The notes under the pieces were generated by a model that saw only the letters and a program-made list of their open reading frames with translations, had not been told where the DNA came from and searched no databases. Position numbers and translations under genes: made by a program. Shown piece by piece: positions 33,601 through 46,500 of a stretch of DNA of 64,000 bases. The stretch covers positions 108,533,691-108,597,690 of the forward strand of contig CM066984.1 in NCBI GenBank assembly GCA_033977485.1, in the 5' to 3' direction. How positions within the stretch are numbered: the first letter of the stretch is position 1; each line of letters starts with the position of its first letter. The DNA is from Hydrangea macrophylla. Lineage: Eukaryota; Streptophyta; Magnoliopsida; Cornales; Hydrangeaceae.

Positions 33601-33690
33601 TGCTTTATGAAGTTTTCCTTGGTTTCATTCTTGAGTGTTTGTATCATTCCTTGGGAGTTGATTCAGTTATTTGGTTCACTATAGAGGGGT
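30659..33690. other. Gene-free T-rich stretch, possibly decayed element leader
   Basis: No coding frame, RNA gene or clear terminal repeat was recognised in this 3 kb. The first ~100 bases (GAACTCTGGGAGTTAAGTGG) look like a chromovirus leader after the PBS. The rest is T-rich single-copy-looking or strongly decayed DNA. Confidence 0.4.
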
Positions 33691-33980
33691 AATTTCTTTT
33701 GGTAAGGTTAATTTTGGGGTTAACCCCCTATGCAGGAGTAATGTTTCCACTTAACCCACCTAAATGGGGTTAATTTTTAACACTAACCCCTTTTGTGGGG
33801 CTAATGTGGGTTAATTTTAACACTCAAACTCTCCTATGTGGGGCTAAGTTTAACACTTAATCTTCATCTGGATGTATTTTAAGAGAAATCTTAGTAATTT
33901 CACATTAGTACAAAACTACAAAGGGTTAAGTGTTTACTTTCGAACCACAAAGGGGTAAAGTGAAATTTGGCCGAACGATA
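33690..33980. repeat. Cluster of GGGGTTAA / TTAACCCC motifs
   Basis: GGGGTTAA or its complement and related GGGGCTAA occur repeatedly. AGAGGGGTAATTTC near 33684 and AAAGGGGTAAAGTGAAATTTGG near 33950 resemble each other. It is probably a decayed miniature transposon; borders are not defined. Confidence 0.4.
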
Positions 33981-34138
33981 GAGAGGTTGAATTATAATTA
34001 ACCCAATTATTAATACATTTTAACTAAATAATCCAGAGTGAGCCACTAAAATCCCAAAAGGGGTTGATCCATTAATCACGGGACTAGTCCAAATTTGTCT
34101 AATTCGACCGAAGACCTCCAATGTGGTGTCATTAAAGA

Positions 34139-34800
34139 TAGGACTGTCAATTGGGCCGGGCAAGCCGAAGCCCGATTGTTCGGCCAGCTGAATTTTGGGC
34201 CGAGCATTATATGAGAGTGAGTTGGTCCGAGCTTGGACAAAATTTTAAGCTTGAGCTAGTTTTCGGGCCGAGCTCGGGCCTATATAAGCTCGACCCCCAT
34301 GTAAGTCCGGCCCCATATAAGTCTGGCTCGTACCACTATATGTAAAGAAATATTTATCTTGTCTCTCTATATGTATAATATATGTCAAAAAAGTATAATG
34401 CATATGTATATATAATATATATAATACATAGTTAAAATTTGGACAACATTCCGCTAAAAAAACACAACATTGAATTTCACAGAAAATGAGACAAAAAAAT
34501 AAGGGTTTTTCATTTTTTTTTAACAAAACCCAAACTTTTGTTTTTCCCTTTCTGGCATACCCACGTAAAATTCTTTTTTTGGGGTCTTGGAACATTAAAA
34601 AAAACTGGAATGAATGCCAAAATTTTTCTATACCCCATCTCTCTCTCTCTCTCTGAATCAATTAATTAGGCCAGGCCCTATATGGGCCGAGTTTGGGAAT
34701 GAATTGTGTTTTGGAACAGGCCGAACTCGGGCTTGGGAAATGCCGCATGTAGGACAAAACGGCCGAGAAAATGTCATCCCAGCCCAAACGACAGTCACTA
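34139..34800. mobile_element. TIR element rich in GGGCCGGGC (hAT-like, non-autonomous)
   Basis: The left end TAGGACTGTCAATTGGGCC pairs with the right end CCCAGCCCAAACGACAGTC as an imperfect inverted repeat of about 22 bp. The interior repeats GGGCCGAGC-type motifs. No transposase frame is present. The 8-bp duplication expected for hAT elements was not found, so ends or family may be wrong. Confidence 0.45.
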
Positions 34801-35121
34801 CTGCCCCACTACCAGACGGTAGAGTGACTATCGTTTGGTTCCTTGTGCAATAACTGGCGCTTCGTTCTTTAACTAGAATTCATAATGTCGTTTGGGAGGG
34901 TTTGAGTGGTAGCCGACAATCACAATGTCGTTTTATGGTTGCCGACAATCCCTTTGTCGTTTAGCTAAGTCCATCGCTATGAGAGCCTTCCCATTTTCAT
35001 GCACATACTTAACGTAAATTTATCCTACATACTTTAACACCATTGGAGATGTTCTTAGATCTATTTCCACTTTATTCAAAGTTTGACACTTAAGACTCCT
35101 TGTGATTCCTTGTACAAACCC

Positions 35122-35742
35122 TAACCCTATGTTTGGGAGTTTGGAAGAGAAAAGAAAAGAAGAGTAAGTCATTAGTGAGAAGAGAAAAGAAAAGAAGAAA
35201 ATGATGATGGTTTCTTTTATCTTATTTGAGAGTTTAGGAGAGAAGAGAAAGTTACTTTTCTTTCCTCTTATTTGCGAGTTGAGAAGAAAAGAAAAGAAAA
35301 GAAAAATATATAAAGTTACAATTCTACCCATCAAGAGCTTCAAGAAATGAAGTCTCTAATAAATTATTTTCTTTCTTTCAAAACCAAATCAATGAGAGGG
35401 GAGAGATGTATTTTCTGATGAGAAGAGAGATGAATAGTTTTTTCAAATAAGTTAACCTATATTGTGTACTTGTGATGGTTTTAGGATATAGATGTAATAA
35501 AAAAAATAACAAAGCTAAACTAATGGGCAATATGGGTATTAAGAAATATTCATTAATCCTTACTTTCTTTTCTCTCATTTTCTTTCCAATTTGGAGACAA
35601 AGAAATTAAATGAAAGTGGGGGGGGGGGGGGGGGGGGGGTTGTTTCTCTCTCCTTACTAAAACTCCCAAACGAGATCAAGTTAGAGAAAGGGAGATAGTT
35701 CTCTCATTTTCTCTCGTTTTTAAACTCCCAAACATAGTGTAA
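35122..35742. mobile_element. Tourist-like MITE (35125-35739) with TAA target duplication
   Basis: Inverted ends CCCTATGTTTGGGAGTTT and AAACTCCCAAACATAGTG match at nearly every base, and TAA flanks both sides (35122-35124 and 35740-35742), as expected for PIF/Harbinger-type MITEs. The 615-bp body is rich in GA/AAAG and contains a run of about 21 G (35618-35639). Confidence 0.85.
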
Positions 35743-37946
35743 CGGTGTTAGTTCTTACTTTCAAATGATAAATATACTTTTCATTCATTAAAGACCAGTC
35801 ACTGCACAATGGTAATATTGCTCCATTATTATGACTTGGAGGTCATGGATTTGAATCGCAAAAATAGTTTCTTTGTGTGCATGCAGAAAAGTAAGACTAC
35901 GTATATCTAACCTTTCCCATTGACATGAGTCTGGTGTACTGAATTTGCTCTATCTCTCTCTCAATCTTCAGTGCGCAATGAAGTTGCTTTGCGAACTCAA
36001 AACATGGCTCCGTCCTTGACCCAAGTCACCTATGGTCTCAAATCATACAATATTTTTTGGAACTAGGCTTGTAAACGGATCGGATCGGATCTGAACCGGA
36101 TCCACACAAATCAGATCTAGATCTGTTATCAATTCTACTCTCCAGATCTGGTCCATTTCTCCGTCGAATCTGCCTTATTTAATCCATATCCAGATTTGAT
36201 CAGATCTGGATATTTAGATCTGATTGTTGGATCTAAAATGGCAGCTTAGCTGCTTATATGTATTCTAATATTACCATGCAAACTATTGTTATTATTATTT
36301 TTCTCTGTGTATACACAAAAATCAATCAACATTTAACCCCTCAATACACTTGATTATGTAGATGTCGCGCCCTACAGTAGCAAAAATAGAGAAAATAAAC
36401 TCCTTTTTGGACCTGTAGGCCATGACAGTTGAAAGTCACCATATTGTCCATAATCAAAGTCAAACCATCAGAGTAATGATTCAAACCACACATTGGAAAT
36501 TTCTAAGGTTGATATATATAATCAGAGTTTAATACTAAATTATTACAAAACCATGAGTGCTTGCAAAAATATACATAAAGTATTACGGCAACATATGCCG
36601 ATATCAAACTTAACTATTACAACAGTCACTAAAAACATAAGCATAAACTATCTACGACGAAGCTCCAGGTCTGCAGTTCGTGTAGTAGTCAGCACCAACA
36701 TAGCCTCCGTCATCATAAGCTCCATCCTCGTAGCCCTTATCCATGTATGCATCCCCTGCATACTCATGATATCCAGCTGGACGTCAAATATCCAGGAGCA
36801 AAAACACTGTCAGCTACGAAAGCCGAGTAAATGCAAACACTAACAGAGTATCTATAGATATGCAACATGTATAAGCAACAACATCATAAAAAGGATCATC
36901 TCATCGGTCGCATGCATATATATACCAACTCAATATATCACAACGGACATCGTCCCAATCTCATCCCAACCATAATGTAGACTCTTGGGTCCACATTAAT
37001 TAGACACGTAGTCCCATACCTACGATTTGTCAAACACCGACACACAATCTCAACTCATATACCCGTTAGTTCGACACGTATTCCCAAAGGTCCAGCCAAC
37101 ACACCTGGATACTCTCTCTAGCCACTACGCCCTTTGATACACTATGGCCAATACGCCCAATTCACATTTCCTTTCATAATATATACCTTTTAGTCTCTGT
37201 CATGGATTAAAGTGACATATCCCTTAGCCTTCGTCAAATCTCCCATCTCAGTCATGGACTAAGATGATTTCATTTAATCTTTATCGGACTAAGTTCATGA
37301 TATATCCCTCTTAATCTCGGTCATGGGCTAAAGTGACATATTCCTGTAGCCTCTGTTCGGACTTCTCGTCCCGATAATTGATTAAAGTAATATTCCTTTA
37401 GCCTCTGTTGGATTAAGATGATAACTTCGGCATAACCCCTCAGTCTCGGTCTTGAATAACGTGTCCAAGCCTTTGTCTCTATCGGATCTCTCACGTCTCG
37501 GTTATAGGCAAAGCGACATTCCGTTAGCCTCTATTGGACCAGGGTGCTAGCCACATTACCCTTCCCACAATTATGTCTCCCCTTAGTCTCTCTCAGGGCT
37601 AAGACGATGCCAACCGTATATCCCTTAGCCTCTCTTATAGACTAAAGCAATATACACATACTGTAACCCACATTGTACAATCTTCGCGATCGCCTTTCCC
37701 ACGCACCAATCATAGATAGTATTGACCTATGTGGTCTATAGACCCACTACTATGCACGTCAACTTCTCAATTCGATTAACATCATGATACCATCATTATA
37801 TAATTGGTTTCACTGTTTCAATGCATTAAGTCCATTATTCCACGTGTGAATTATTCCAATACTGCTTCTACCAATCAACGCATGATAATATACAACTTAA
37901 CAGTTCATCGGATATAAACAAACTAAACATTTAGCATTCTATCAAG

Positions 37947-38090
37947 TTCGATCGATTGAAGTCCTTTTAATCGATTGACAAAAGTAGAGTTCGATCGATT
38001 AAGAATATTAAAGTTCGATCGATTGAACTAAGTTCGATCGATCGAGATCGGTCTGTGTTCAATCGCTCGAAATCAGTTCGATCGATTGAA
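37947..38090. repeat. Phased TTCGATCGATTGAA array E (downstream of the solo-LTR TATA)
   Basis: ATCGAT-type cores start at 37951, 37970, 37994, 38018, 38037, 38062 (ATCGCT) and 38081, with steps of 19, 24, 24, 19, 25 and 19 bp. In LTR orientation the array lies about 370-500 bp downstream of the TATA box. Confidence 0.93.
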
Positions 38091-38453
38091 CGTTGGTTTT
38101 CTTCCCAAACTAAACTAGACCATTCACGGACGTTCGGGGTCTGTTCTTTCTTGCCGAAACACATATATACATACATAGCTATGCTACTAAGTGAGTATAG
38201 GCACTCACCGGTAAAGATGGTGACACCGGCGAGCTCGGGGTGGCCTCTCTTTCTCTTTTTCTCCTCTCTTTTTCCTCTGCGTTCTTCTTCTTCTTCTTCT
38301 TCTCCTCTCTTTCTGGGTGAGAGTGTGTATGAAGGAGTGTTTGTGTTTGTGTATATATATATCCGGTGTGTGTGTGTGTATATATAATATATATAAGTAT
38401 CTCTCTCTCTCTCTCTGAAACTCAGCAACCCAAATGAGTGTGTGGGTGATACG

Positions 38454-38461
38454 TATATATA
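38454..38461 (-). promoter_or_regulatory. TATA box of the solo LTR
   Basis: TATATATA on the minus strand, placed between arrays F and E and followed by a GA-rich leader. If active it would read away from PAT10. Confidence 0.55.
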
Positions 38462-38510
38462 GGGAGGGGGAGGGTGCATGTGGCAGTCTGCGTATACTGA
38501 TAATAACAAG

Positions 38511-38704
38511 TTCGATCGATCGAAGTGAGTTCGTTCGATTGAGAACAGGTCGGTCATGGGTCGATCGATTGAGATGGGTTCAATCGGTTGAGAATGGGTT
38601 CAACGTCATAATTCAGGTCGGTAGAGTTTTAAGCAATCAAAGTAGGTTCGATCGATTGAGGAATGAAACTCTTTATCGCTCGAAACTTGTTCGATCGATT
38701 GAAA
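38511..38704. repeat. Phased GATCGATTGA array F (upstream of the solo-LTR TATA)
   Basis: Cores start at 38515, 38534 (TTCGAT), 38564, 38583 (ATCGGT), 38651, 38675 (ATCGCT) and 38694. Steps of 19 bp pair the sites; the middle of the array is degraded. It ends about 54 bp upstream of the TATA box on the minus strand. Confidence 0.88.
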
Positions 38705-39078
38705 CTGAAATTACATGAAATGTAAAATATCAACATAAGAATCTTTAATATAAAAAGTATTATAAAATTATAACGAAAATACAGGATATTACAGTAGAAA
38801 AATTTTATCTTTAAATTAAAATAATATACCACTAAAAGTAAATGTGTATAATCTAATATATATTATATACGTTGTTCAATTTTATATGTAATAGTAATCT
38901 TATCTAGTGTATTGTATAGGCTAATTGTATCTATATTTTTTGTGCATAGTTTATTCTTATTCGAATGTGAATCTTAGACGAATTAGATATCACAAAACTA
39001 TATCCGATCCGTCTACGCAATATTCTAAATAGATATAGATATGAATATAAATATGGATCTTAAAAGAAGATCAAATCC

Positions 39079-39085
39079 ATATATG

Positions 39086-39118
<33 letters not shown>

Positions 39119-39345
39119 CCAAACCCTAGATCTCGTGCTATATCGATATGGCTTTCTGTGGACCGTATCCGAGTCTACCGATTCACCACGCGCGAGACTT
39201 GTGAACAGACGATACACAACACAACACAACACAACACCCTGGTTCCCGTTAATCAACTCTTTTAACTGGTCGCCAGACCACACCACACCACACCACACCA
39301 CACCACCCATGTTTTAAATGCCGTTCACCATTCAATGTCCTCTAC

Positions 39346-39383
<38 letters not shown>
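39079..39383. repeat. Simple repeats in the PAT10 promoter/leader
   Basis: An (AT)n run at 39079-39118, CAACA repeats at 39214-39237, CACCA repeats at 39276-39308 and (CT)n at 39350-39383 lie in the 470 bp before the PAT10 start codon. (CT)n leaders are common in plant 5' UTRs. No clear single TATA box can be chosen. Confidence 0.85.
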
Positions 39384-39385
<2 letters not shown>

Positions 39386-39544
39386 CAGCCTTCCCTGTAG
39401 GCGACGGATGCAAATACAAAACCAGTGTTCTCTCATTTTGATCAATCATTTTTGAAAAAACAGTGGGTCGGTGATTGTTTGTTTTTTGGTTCTGATTTCT
39501 GAGATGCGAATAATTGGTCGGTTGAAAATTGTCGGTCATTGACG

Positions 39545-39636
39545 ATGGGGTGTCTATGCCGCGACACAGGGGATCTCGTCTCCAACCCATGCTTCCGCTT
39601 CTTCCCCTGTCTTTCAGATCCAGGTACCTCCTCCTC

Positions 39637-39685
<49 letters not shown>

Positions 39686-42600
39686 CCCAATTCATCACCG
39701 TTTTCAAAAATCTATATATCCATGTGTAATTTCGTCTATATATACATTTATTTATGGTAGTGTGTATATATATATATATATCGATTAATGTTGTTGAATT
39801 TTGGGGGTATTTAGCTCGGAGATCTTCCTTATTTCTGAAAATAGCCTTGGTGTTGCTGCATCTGATGTATTCCGGCGTTCTGTTTCTTTTTGATAGAGAG
39901 TTAATAGACAAAACCAAACGAGAACCGTGGTATGTACATCTATCTATATATCTATACTCATTTGTTTTTTTTTTTTGGTAATCGGGGTGTCCGGGCCAGC
40001 TTGCGCGCAGCTCGACTAATCCCCCAAGGCCTGGAGGCGCCGGGTGAATACTCCACGCCCCCCATGACTCGAACACTAAACCTCTTGGGTAGTACACCCA
40101 ATAAGCTTACCACTCGGCCACAAGGAACTTGGTTATCTATACTCATTTGTTGTTTATCCCCTAATTCTCTGTTTGGTTACTGAGAAAATGTGAGCAAATT
40201 ATTTAGATATTGAATGTTTTTAGTTTTACATTATTTAGGAGCTTGGAAAGAAAGAAAAAAGAAAAAGAAAAAGAAAAAGAAAAAGACTCCTCCTGAGTGA
40301 GCCTAATACAGCCTAGGGTTTACACATATTGGTGAGTGAAGAATTGAATAATTTATAAAACCCCCCATGTCCATCCAATTGAGGTGGGTATTGATTGAGA
40401 ACTGTTCTGTTTAGTTGTTAAGTACTCATTGAAATGCTTAGAACCCTAGAATAGTCATTCCAAATACTACATGTTGTGAATCTTTCAGGTTTTATGCACA
40501 GTAGAATCCTGTGTGTTTACCGATTCTAACAGAAAGACCAGCTCTCCCCTGGGAAACTCAATAACTATTAGGGAGGATCAAGTTATATGAAAATGTGATA
40601 ATAACAAGTGAGATGCTTAGCTTTTGCTAATGCCCATTGGACATGCTGAGTGGAGTTGTCGGCCATGGCATAGTTTGGCATGTCGATGAACTAACACTCG
40701 ATGTATGCTTGGTATTGAAGCACAGGTTAGGTTCGCCTTGTGTTGTCTAACCTGAATTATTGAACTAAGAACACTTAGTGCCTCATAAAAATATATTGTG
40801 AAGTCTTTTGAATGCAATTGGCATAGAAATTCTTTTCCATTTTTGTGTCTTTTATTTATTGACCCACATTTGGTTTGCAAACCTCTAAACACAAGTCTCA
40901 AACACCATCCAGGACTGATAAAAACCTGAAGAGAAGATTTTTATTCTCTGGTTGAGTGTCTTGGTTGACCCAAAAGTTTGCGATTGAAAATTGGCTGAAA
41001 AATTGCAATTGTTTTTAAAATTATTTTTTTCACTATCCCCAACTTTATCTTTATCTGCCTTTTTCACAGGTACACAGCATTGTATGTTTTGTTGTTTGTT
41101 GCTACATTGGCTCAGTACTTTTTAACTGCTGGATCTTCTCCCGGGTAAATGCCTACCCGTTACAGAGCTACTGTTAATATGTTATCGCAAAGAGCTCTTT
41201 TATAGAAGTTGTTTGGAAAACACATGAGATTGCTATGTCCTTTCCTTGCTAACGATTGCTTCATTCTTTATTAAATTTCAGCTATGTTCTTGATGCAATG
41301 AGGGCCGCTACTGAAAGAAATGCCTTGTTTAGAAGGACATCCACGACCTCGAAGTAAGTAAGATATCCGTTTTCATCATTACTACACAGAAGAACCAAAA
41401 AAAAAAAAATGAAAGAAAAATATTGAAGAATTGATTCATTTCCTGTTTTTCTCTCTCTAATATGGAAAGAGTATAGAGAAAGTATTATTGATATATTTTT
41501 TTAATTATCTAATTGCCTTTCCTTATGCTTGTCTTGATTTTATCACGATCAAGCAAAGACAACCTGCTTCAAGCAAAAATGGAAGCTTAGTTGTTACTGT
41601 TGAAGGGAACCAATTAGCAAGAAATCTGTTAGAGAGTAATGCAGCATCTTGGACAAAGCTGGTGATGGAGATGTACCCTCCTGGTTCATCTGTTAGGTAA
41701 AATACCCTAATTGGTTGTCTTGTAATACTTATATTGGTGATTTTAAAGCAATTATTCATTCTATGCGAGTGGGTACCTCCCTACAGTCTGAATTAGTGTC
41801 CATCATACTATTTGTGCTTGAACATTTATGCGTGGTCATGAATGGTTTTTGTTGTGAGATTAAATTTTGTTTACATGTTGATGCCGAGGTTAGAATTTTT
41901 TTTATACTCTTTATGTGATTATCAGAGTTCTAATATGCAAAATAATCACCGAATTTAACATTAAACTGGTTTTCTTGGACTAAGATGGATTGTCGCTTGC
42001 ATCACTTGACTCTTACAATAAATAGAATAGCACTAGACCAAGTAGGCGGATAATATTTGCGAAAGTTGACTTAGAGTGTCTAAGATGCACATAGAAGTTA
42101 TGACCCTCTTCTTGTCTTTTGCAAAGTGTTAGAAACAAGTTTTATATTAAACCATGGTTCAAGGTCGCGGTATCGGAGTCCGTTGTGATGATTCGGGGTC
42201 ACGGTATCGGTTGATACGCAACAATAAGCTAGATTTAAGCTTCAAAAAAGTCTAAAAAAATAATGATAAATTCTAGAATAATAAGAATAGTAAAATTGGC
42301 CTAATAGATCAACATAATACACAATGTACCAATTATAAAGTCACACAATGATCTATTAAAACACGGCGGTCTAGTGCCTGAATTTACTACACAGTCTACA
42401 CAGATAACATTATATTAAATACTAGCAATTATCAAATAATTGTAACTCAATTTCAATTTTAAACCAATCCACAATATTTAAACCCAAAACCCAAATTAAT
42501 TACTTAGTACAAGTGTATAACCAACCTGAGCAAAAAAAAATTTAAACTTTATAAACACACAAGTAACTCAACCGACATCCCTTTTTGGCCGAACTCACAT

Positions 42601-43505
42601 CCCCTCTTTCTACCACCATCGAGACACACACACACACACACACGCCAATCGACACAGATATATACAGACATCGACACACGAACATGCACGCGCGCGCGCG
42701 CGCACACAAGCACACACACTCCCCAATCGACACAAAGATATATACACACACATTGACACACGCACACGCGCGCTCACACACACACAATCGACACACACGT
42801 AGATATACACACATTGACACACGCAGATATACACATACATCGACGCACATACACATCCACACACGGATCTGGACCCAAAGGGAAGCTTGAACTTGAAGAC
42901 TGCGATAGATCAAGAGATGGGGATCGAAAGAGGGAGAACTCCCTTGGTGACGCAGAAAACTCAGATATGGAATTTCTTTGTTGGTTTTTTTTGGACTCGT
43001 CTCAGTATCGCCGAGTTAACTCGTATCGGACCCCTCCGAAACTAAGATGACCCGGTCGAGATGACTCGATATCCGCTGAGTTTTTGAACCATGTATTAAA
43101 CAGTTTGTTAATATGACTAGAGTTTACGGAAATGCATGGCATAAATCTAGGAGTTGGGAAGACCTTTCGAGATGAAATATAGCCTGTAAGGGGCTAAGAA
43201 AAAGTGAAGTGAAATTTGTGACCTTCGATGATTTGTTGTGGGTAAAAAGTGAGGATCATGGTTCAAAGGATCGGGCGATATCGAGTTAACTCGGTATCGA
43301 AGGGGACCGAGACGAGTTAACTCGCCAAGCTAAGAAGATTTATAAAACTTTGGTATCACTGTCCATCTCAGCTGTATCGGTCGTTTTGGCCGAGATATCG
43401 TCAACTCGCATTATGTATCGCGCAACGTGTCGCGATACGCATGATACGACTCGCGCTACAGTGATGTAAAAGGTAGCCTTAACTCACCAAATCTGAAGCT
43501 TCAAG

Positions 43506-43547
<42 letters not shown>

Positions 43548-46500
43548 TCGAACACCATTGCTCTAGATTTGAAGTACCGGAGCTCAATCTCCCTAGAAAC
43601 TGCCGGAGTGTGGATCAAAAGTAGCAGTTCTTGCTCGTGTTGCGTCGGCAAAGGTCAGGCAAGGAATCACGCGCAGCCTCAAGCTCCTTCGTGACCTTCG
43701 TCGCCTCTGCTACTGTCTAGAAATTATCATTATTTTTTTCAGATTTATTTTGAACATTAAACCCAGCGTATCATTGCGTATCGTCCAATACCAGGCCGAT
43801 AACCCACGACGGCAATCGATACCACGACCTTGAACCATGGTATGGATAATTAGAGGCCGGCGAGAATGAGAAAAGGTGGACGAATGATAACAGTGAGCTA
43901 TTGTACGAATACCACTAAGGTTTTGAAGTGTAGGAGGATTTTTTGTTCGATTTAGGCTTGGTGTTATACTTGTTAAGGCTCAAAGTATGGGCATTGATAA
44001 TGTAATTTGGCATTTTGTCATACTGAATAATTATATTATATAGAGGTCAGCAAGATTCATTCACGTGCTTGAAGCGATTAAAGTTGCGGTTTTGTACTTT
44101 CCAGTGGCATTGCCTTGTTTTAGTGTTTTCCCATTTGACTCCAGCAAGTTAGCGATGCACAATTGATGAATTATCGTTGATAGAGAAGATGTTGTGTAAT
44201 TAATTGATGAATAATCATGGATGATGGGTCTATGACTGACTCATTGCTCTTTCTTTTTTCAGAACTTGGACCTGCACTTATTGTAACATTTTGCAGGTAT
44301 ATATCGTATTTTTCAATAAGTTTTACAATTTAATCTATTGGCAATCTTTGAAATGCATGATTGTATAACGCATGGAGATTATGAGGACATCCTAACACAA
44401 CAGAAAACAGCTAAAATAAAGAAGTTCATATAACATCTGAGTCCACTTTGCTTTTTCTACATGCATCAGAGTGCTGGTACATGATGTCTACATTTTGTCT
44501 GTTTTCAAGCATGCAATTTTAAATCTAATTCTCCAAAAAAAGCGGAAAGCAAACATATGCGTTGATGGACTTGGAAATCGAGGAAGGAGAATTTTCTAAC
44601 ACTTTTGTATTAACAATGACCTGTGCGTGGAAGATAAAGCCACGTTTCATTTTCCTATTTTGTTGTGAAACATTAGAATTTTGTGGGTGAAGCATGACAT
44701 TTAACTCTCATAATACCCTTTTGCTGGTTGTTTTCAGTATAATTTGACATCATACTTGTAATGATGGAACTGCACTAATCTTTCCTATAGCAGTATTTCA
44801 TTAACTACATATATTGACCTGTTTTCTCTCTCATGTTCTGTTCTGTCATTGAGCAGAAATATAATTGTTGCCATCCTGTCAGCAGTGGGTCCATTAGTTT
44901 ATTCTTAATATTTTCTAAAGAAGCAACGTCTGTAAGGAACAAACTAGATTTTACTTATAGTAGCTCTATGGAAATCAAGTACTCACTCTGTCCCAAGTTG
45001 AGTCCTTTATTCCATTTCTGGATGTCCCATATTGAGAATCCCTTTGAAAAGTCAATGTACTTTAATTACACACTTTCTAAGTTTACCCTTTATAATATGG
45101 AACTCTCCCACTTTTTCTTAGATGTAACACTAGAATTTTGAAAGTCAAAAAGGATAATATTAAAGTTGTAAAAATTCACCACAATAAAAAAAGTTCATTG
45201 AAAAGTTCGAATTCCCTAAGAGACTCTTAATATGGGACTGAGGGAGTAGAACACTGTACGCAGCTCGAAATCCACATTTTTTGCGTATTATTGTAGAGAA
45301 ATTGGCTTCTCACATTAGTGCCGTTTTTTGGTTAGCCATTTATTGTATTAAATTGATGGAAGTCATTGGTTATTGCTTGCTTTACTCCATCCATTTTCTG
45401 TAAACTATTTGAATACCTCTGGTGTGTCTTCTAATTATTGTTAATTCTGCATGCAATGCATTTGCAGCCCCCACGAGCAAAGCATTGTCATGATTGCGAA
45501 AAATGCGTTCTTCAGTTTGATCATCATTGCGTTTGGTTAGGGACATGCATTGGACAGGGCAACCATTGTCGTTTCTGGTGAGTGTACTGCCTTATGAGTC
45601 ATCTTCCAAGAATATTAATTACTTATTACTGGTGGATAGCTTATATGAGTGTACATCCCTGAGGGGTTAAATTCTAACTGGGTCTTCCTACGTTGATAAC
45701 TGTATCACTCTTTCTTTGTTTGATTGTTTGTTTCAAAATGTCAGTATAGATATCTTTTTTTCGTCTCCAGTTGTCCTTTAATGGAGAGTAATGCATTAAT
45801 TGCACTTGCACAGATGACTAACCTGACTTGAGAGTTGAGAGGCAATGTATTAGGCATGATCGGATCAATGATGTGTCATGATATTATGAAGTAAAATTTT
45901 GCTATCCTAAAGTTCGTATATATTTTGCCAAAACATAACTGTGAACTCTACATTTGTAGAGGTAAAAATACTACAATCAATTTTTCCCTTTTTCTGATGG
46001 ATTCATCTCACAAGGGGCCAGCCAACAAAAGTAAGAAAAGGAAGATGAACACATCTATTAAAGCAGTTGGTCAAACCCAATGCATATTTACGTTAGTCAA
46101 TTATACGACTCAACCAAAAATAACACAACTTCTTTTCTAATTGTTATACCTTTTGTTGTTGCAATTTATTTGATTACTGCCATTCCTTGATTCAAAATTT
46201 GTAGTTAGTTCTCAAAGGAGTTGGTGATTAATATATGGCCTATGGTTTCTTTTGTTTTTATTTGTGGATTTATAATTTCTTTTTGCGTACTCTGAATGCA
46301 TTTTCCTGACAAAAGTACTTTTTTTTCCTCTTGGTCTGAAAATTATCTATATCAGGTGGTACATTTTCGAGGAAACGGCATTGTGCCTTTGGACTGGCAT
46401 CTTGTACATTTCATACCTAAAGGCTAATATGTCGAAGTCGTGGTATGTATCATTTCTTTACAACCTTCAAAAGTTGTAATTGTACAACGCCAACTTAGAT

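Larger units (their letters stand above)
36358..38798 (-). mobile_element. Solo LTR (36363-38793) with GTAGA target duplications, upstream of PAT10
   Basis: On the minus strand it starts TGTAATATCCTGTATTTTCG and ends GGGCGCGACA, with perfect GTAGA duplications at 36358-36362 and 38794-38798. It is 2,431 bp with no coding frame. Minus-strand order is a palindrome array, TATATATA (38461-38454), a GA-rich leader, ACCGGTGAGTG near 38210, then a second palindrome array. Its end (CAGGTCCAAAAAGGAG) resembles the end of S1, so it belongs to the same broad gypsy group. It lies about 750 bp upstream of the PAT10 start codon. Confidence 0.88.
36068..39020. mobile_element. Decayed TIR element split by a solo LTR
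   Basis: CTTGTAAACGGATCGGATCG at the left and CGATCCGTCTACGCAA at the right form an inverted repeat (GTARACGGATCGGAT). GATC-rich sequence lies inside the left end. The solo LTR at 36363-38793 inserted within it, leaving about 520 bp of element. Family and duplication not determined. Confidence 0.4.

Noticed and set aside
42585..42890. His/Thr-rich open frame and its minus-strand Cys/Val-rich shadows
   Set aside because: Produced by CA/CG simple repeats inside a MITE; no gene evidence.
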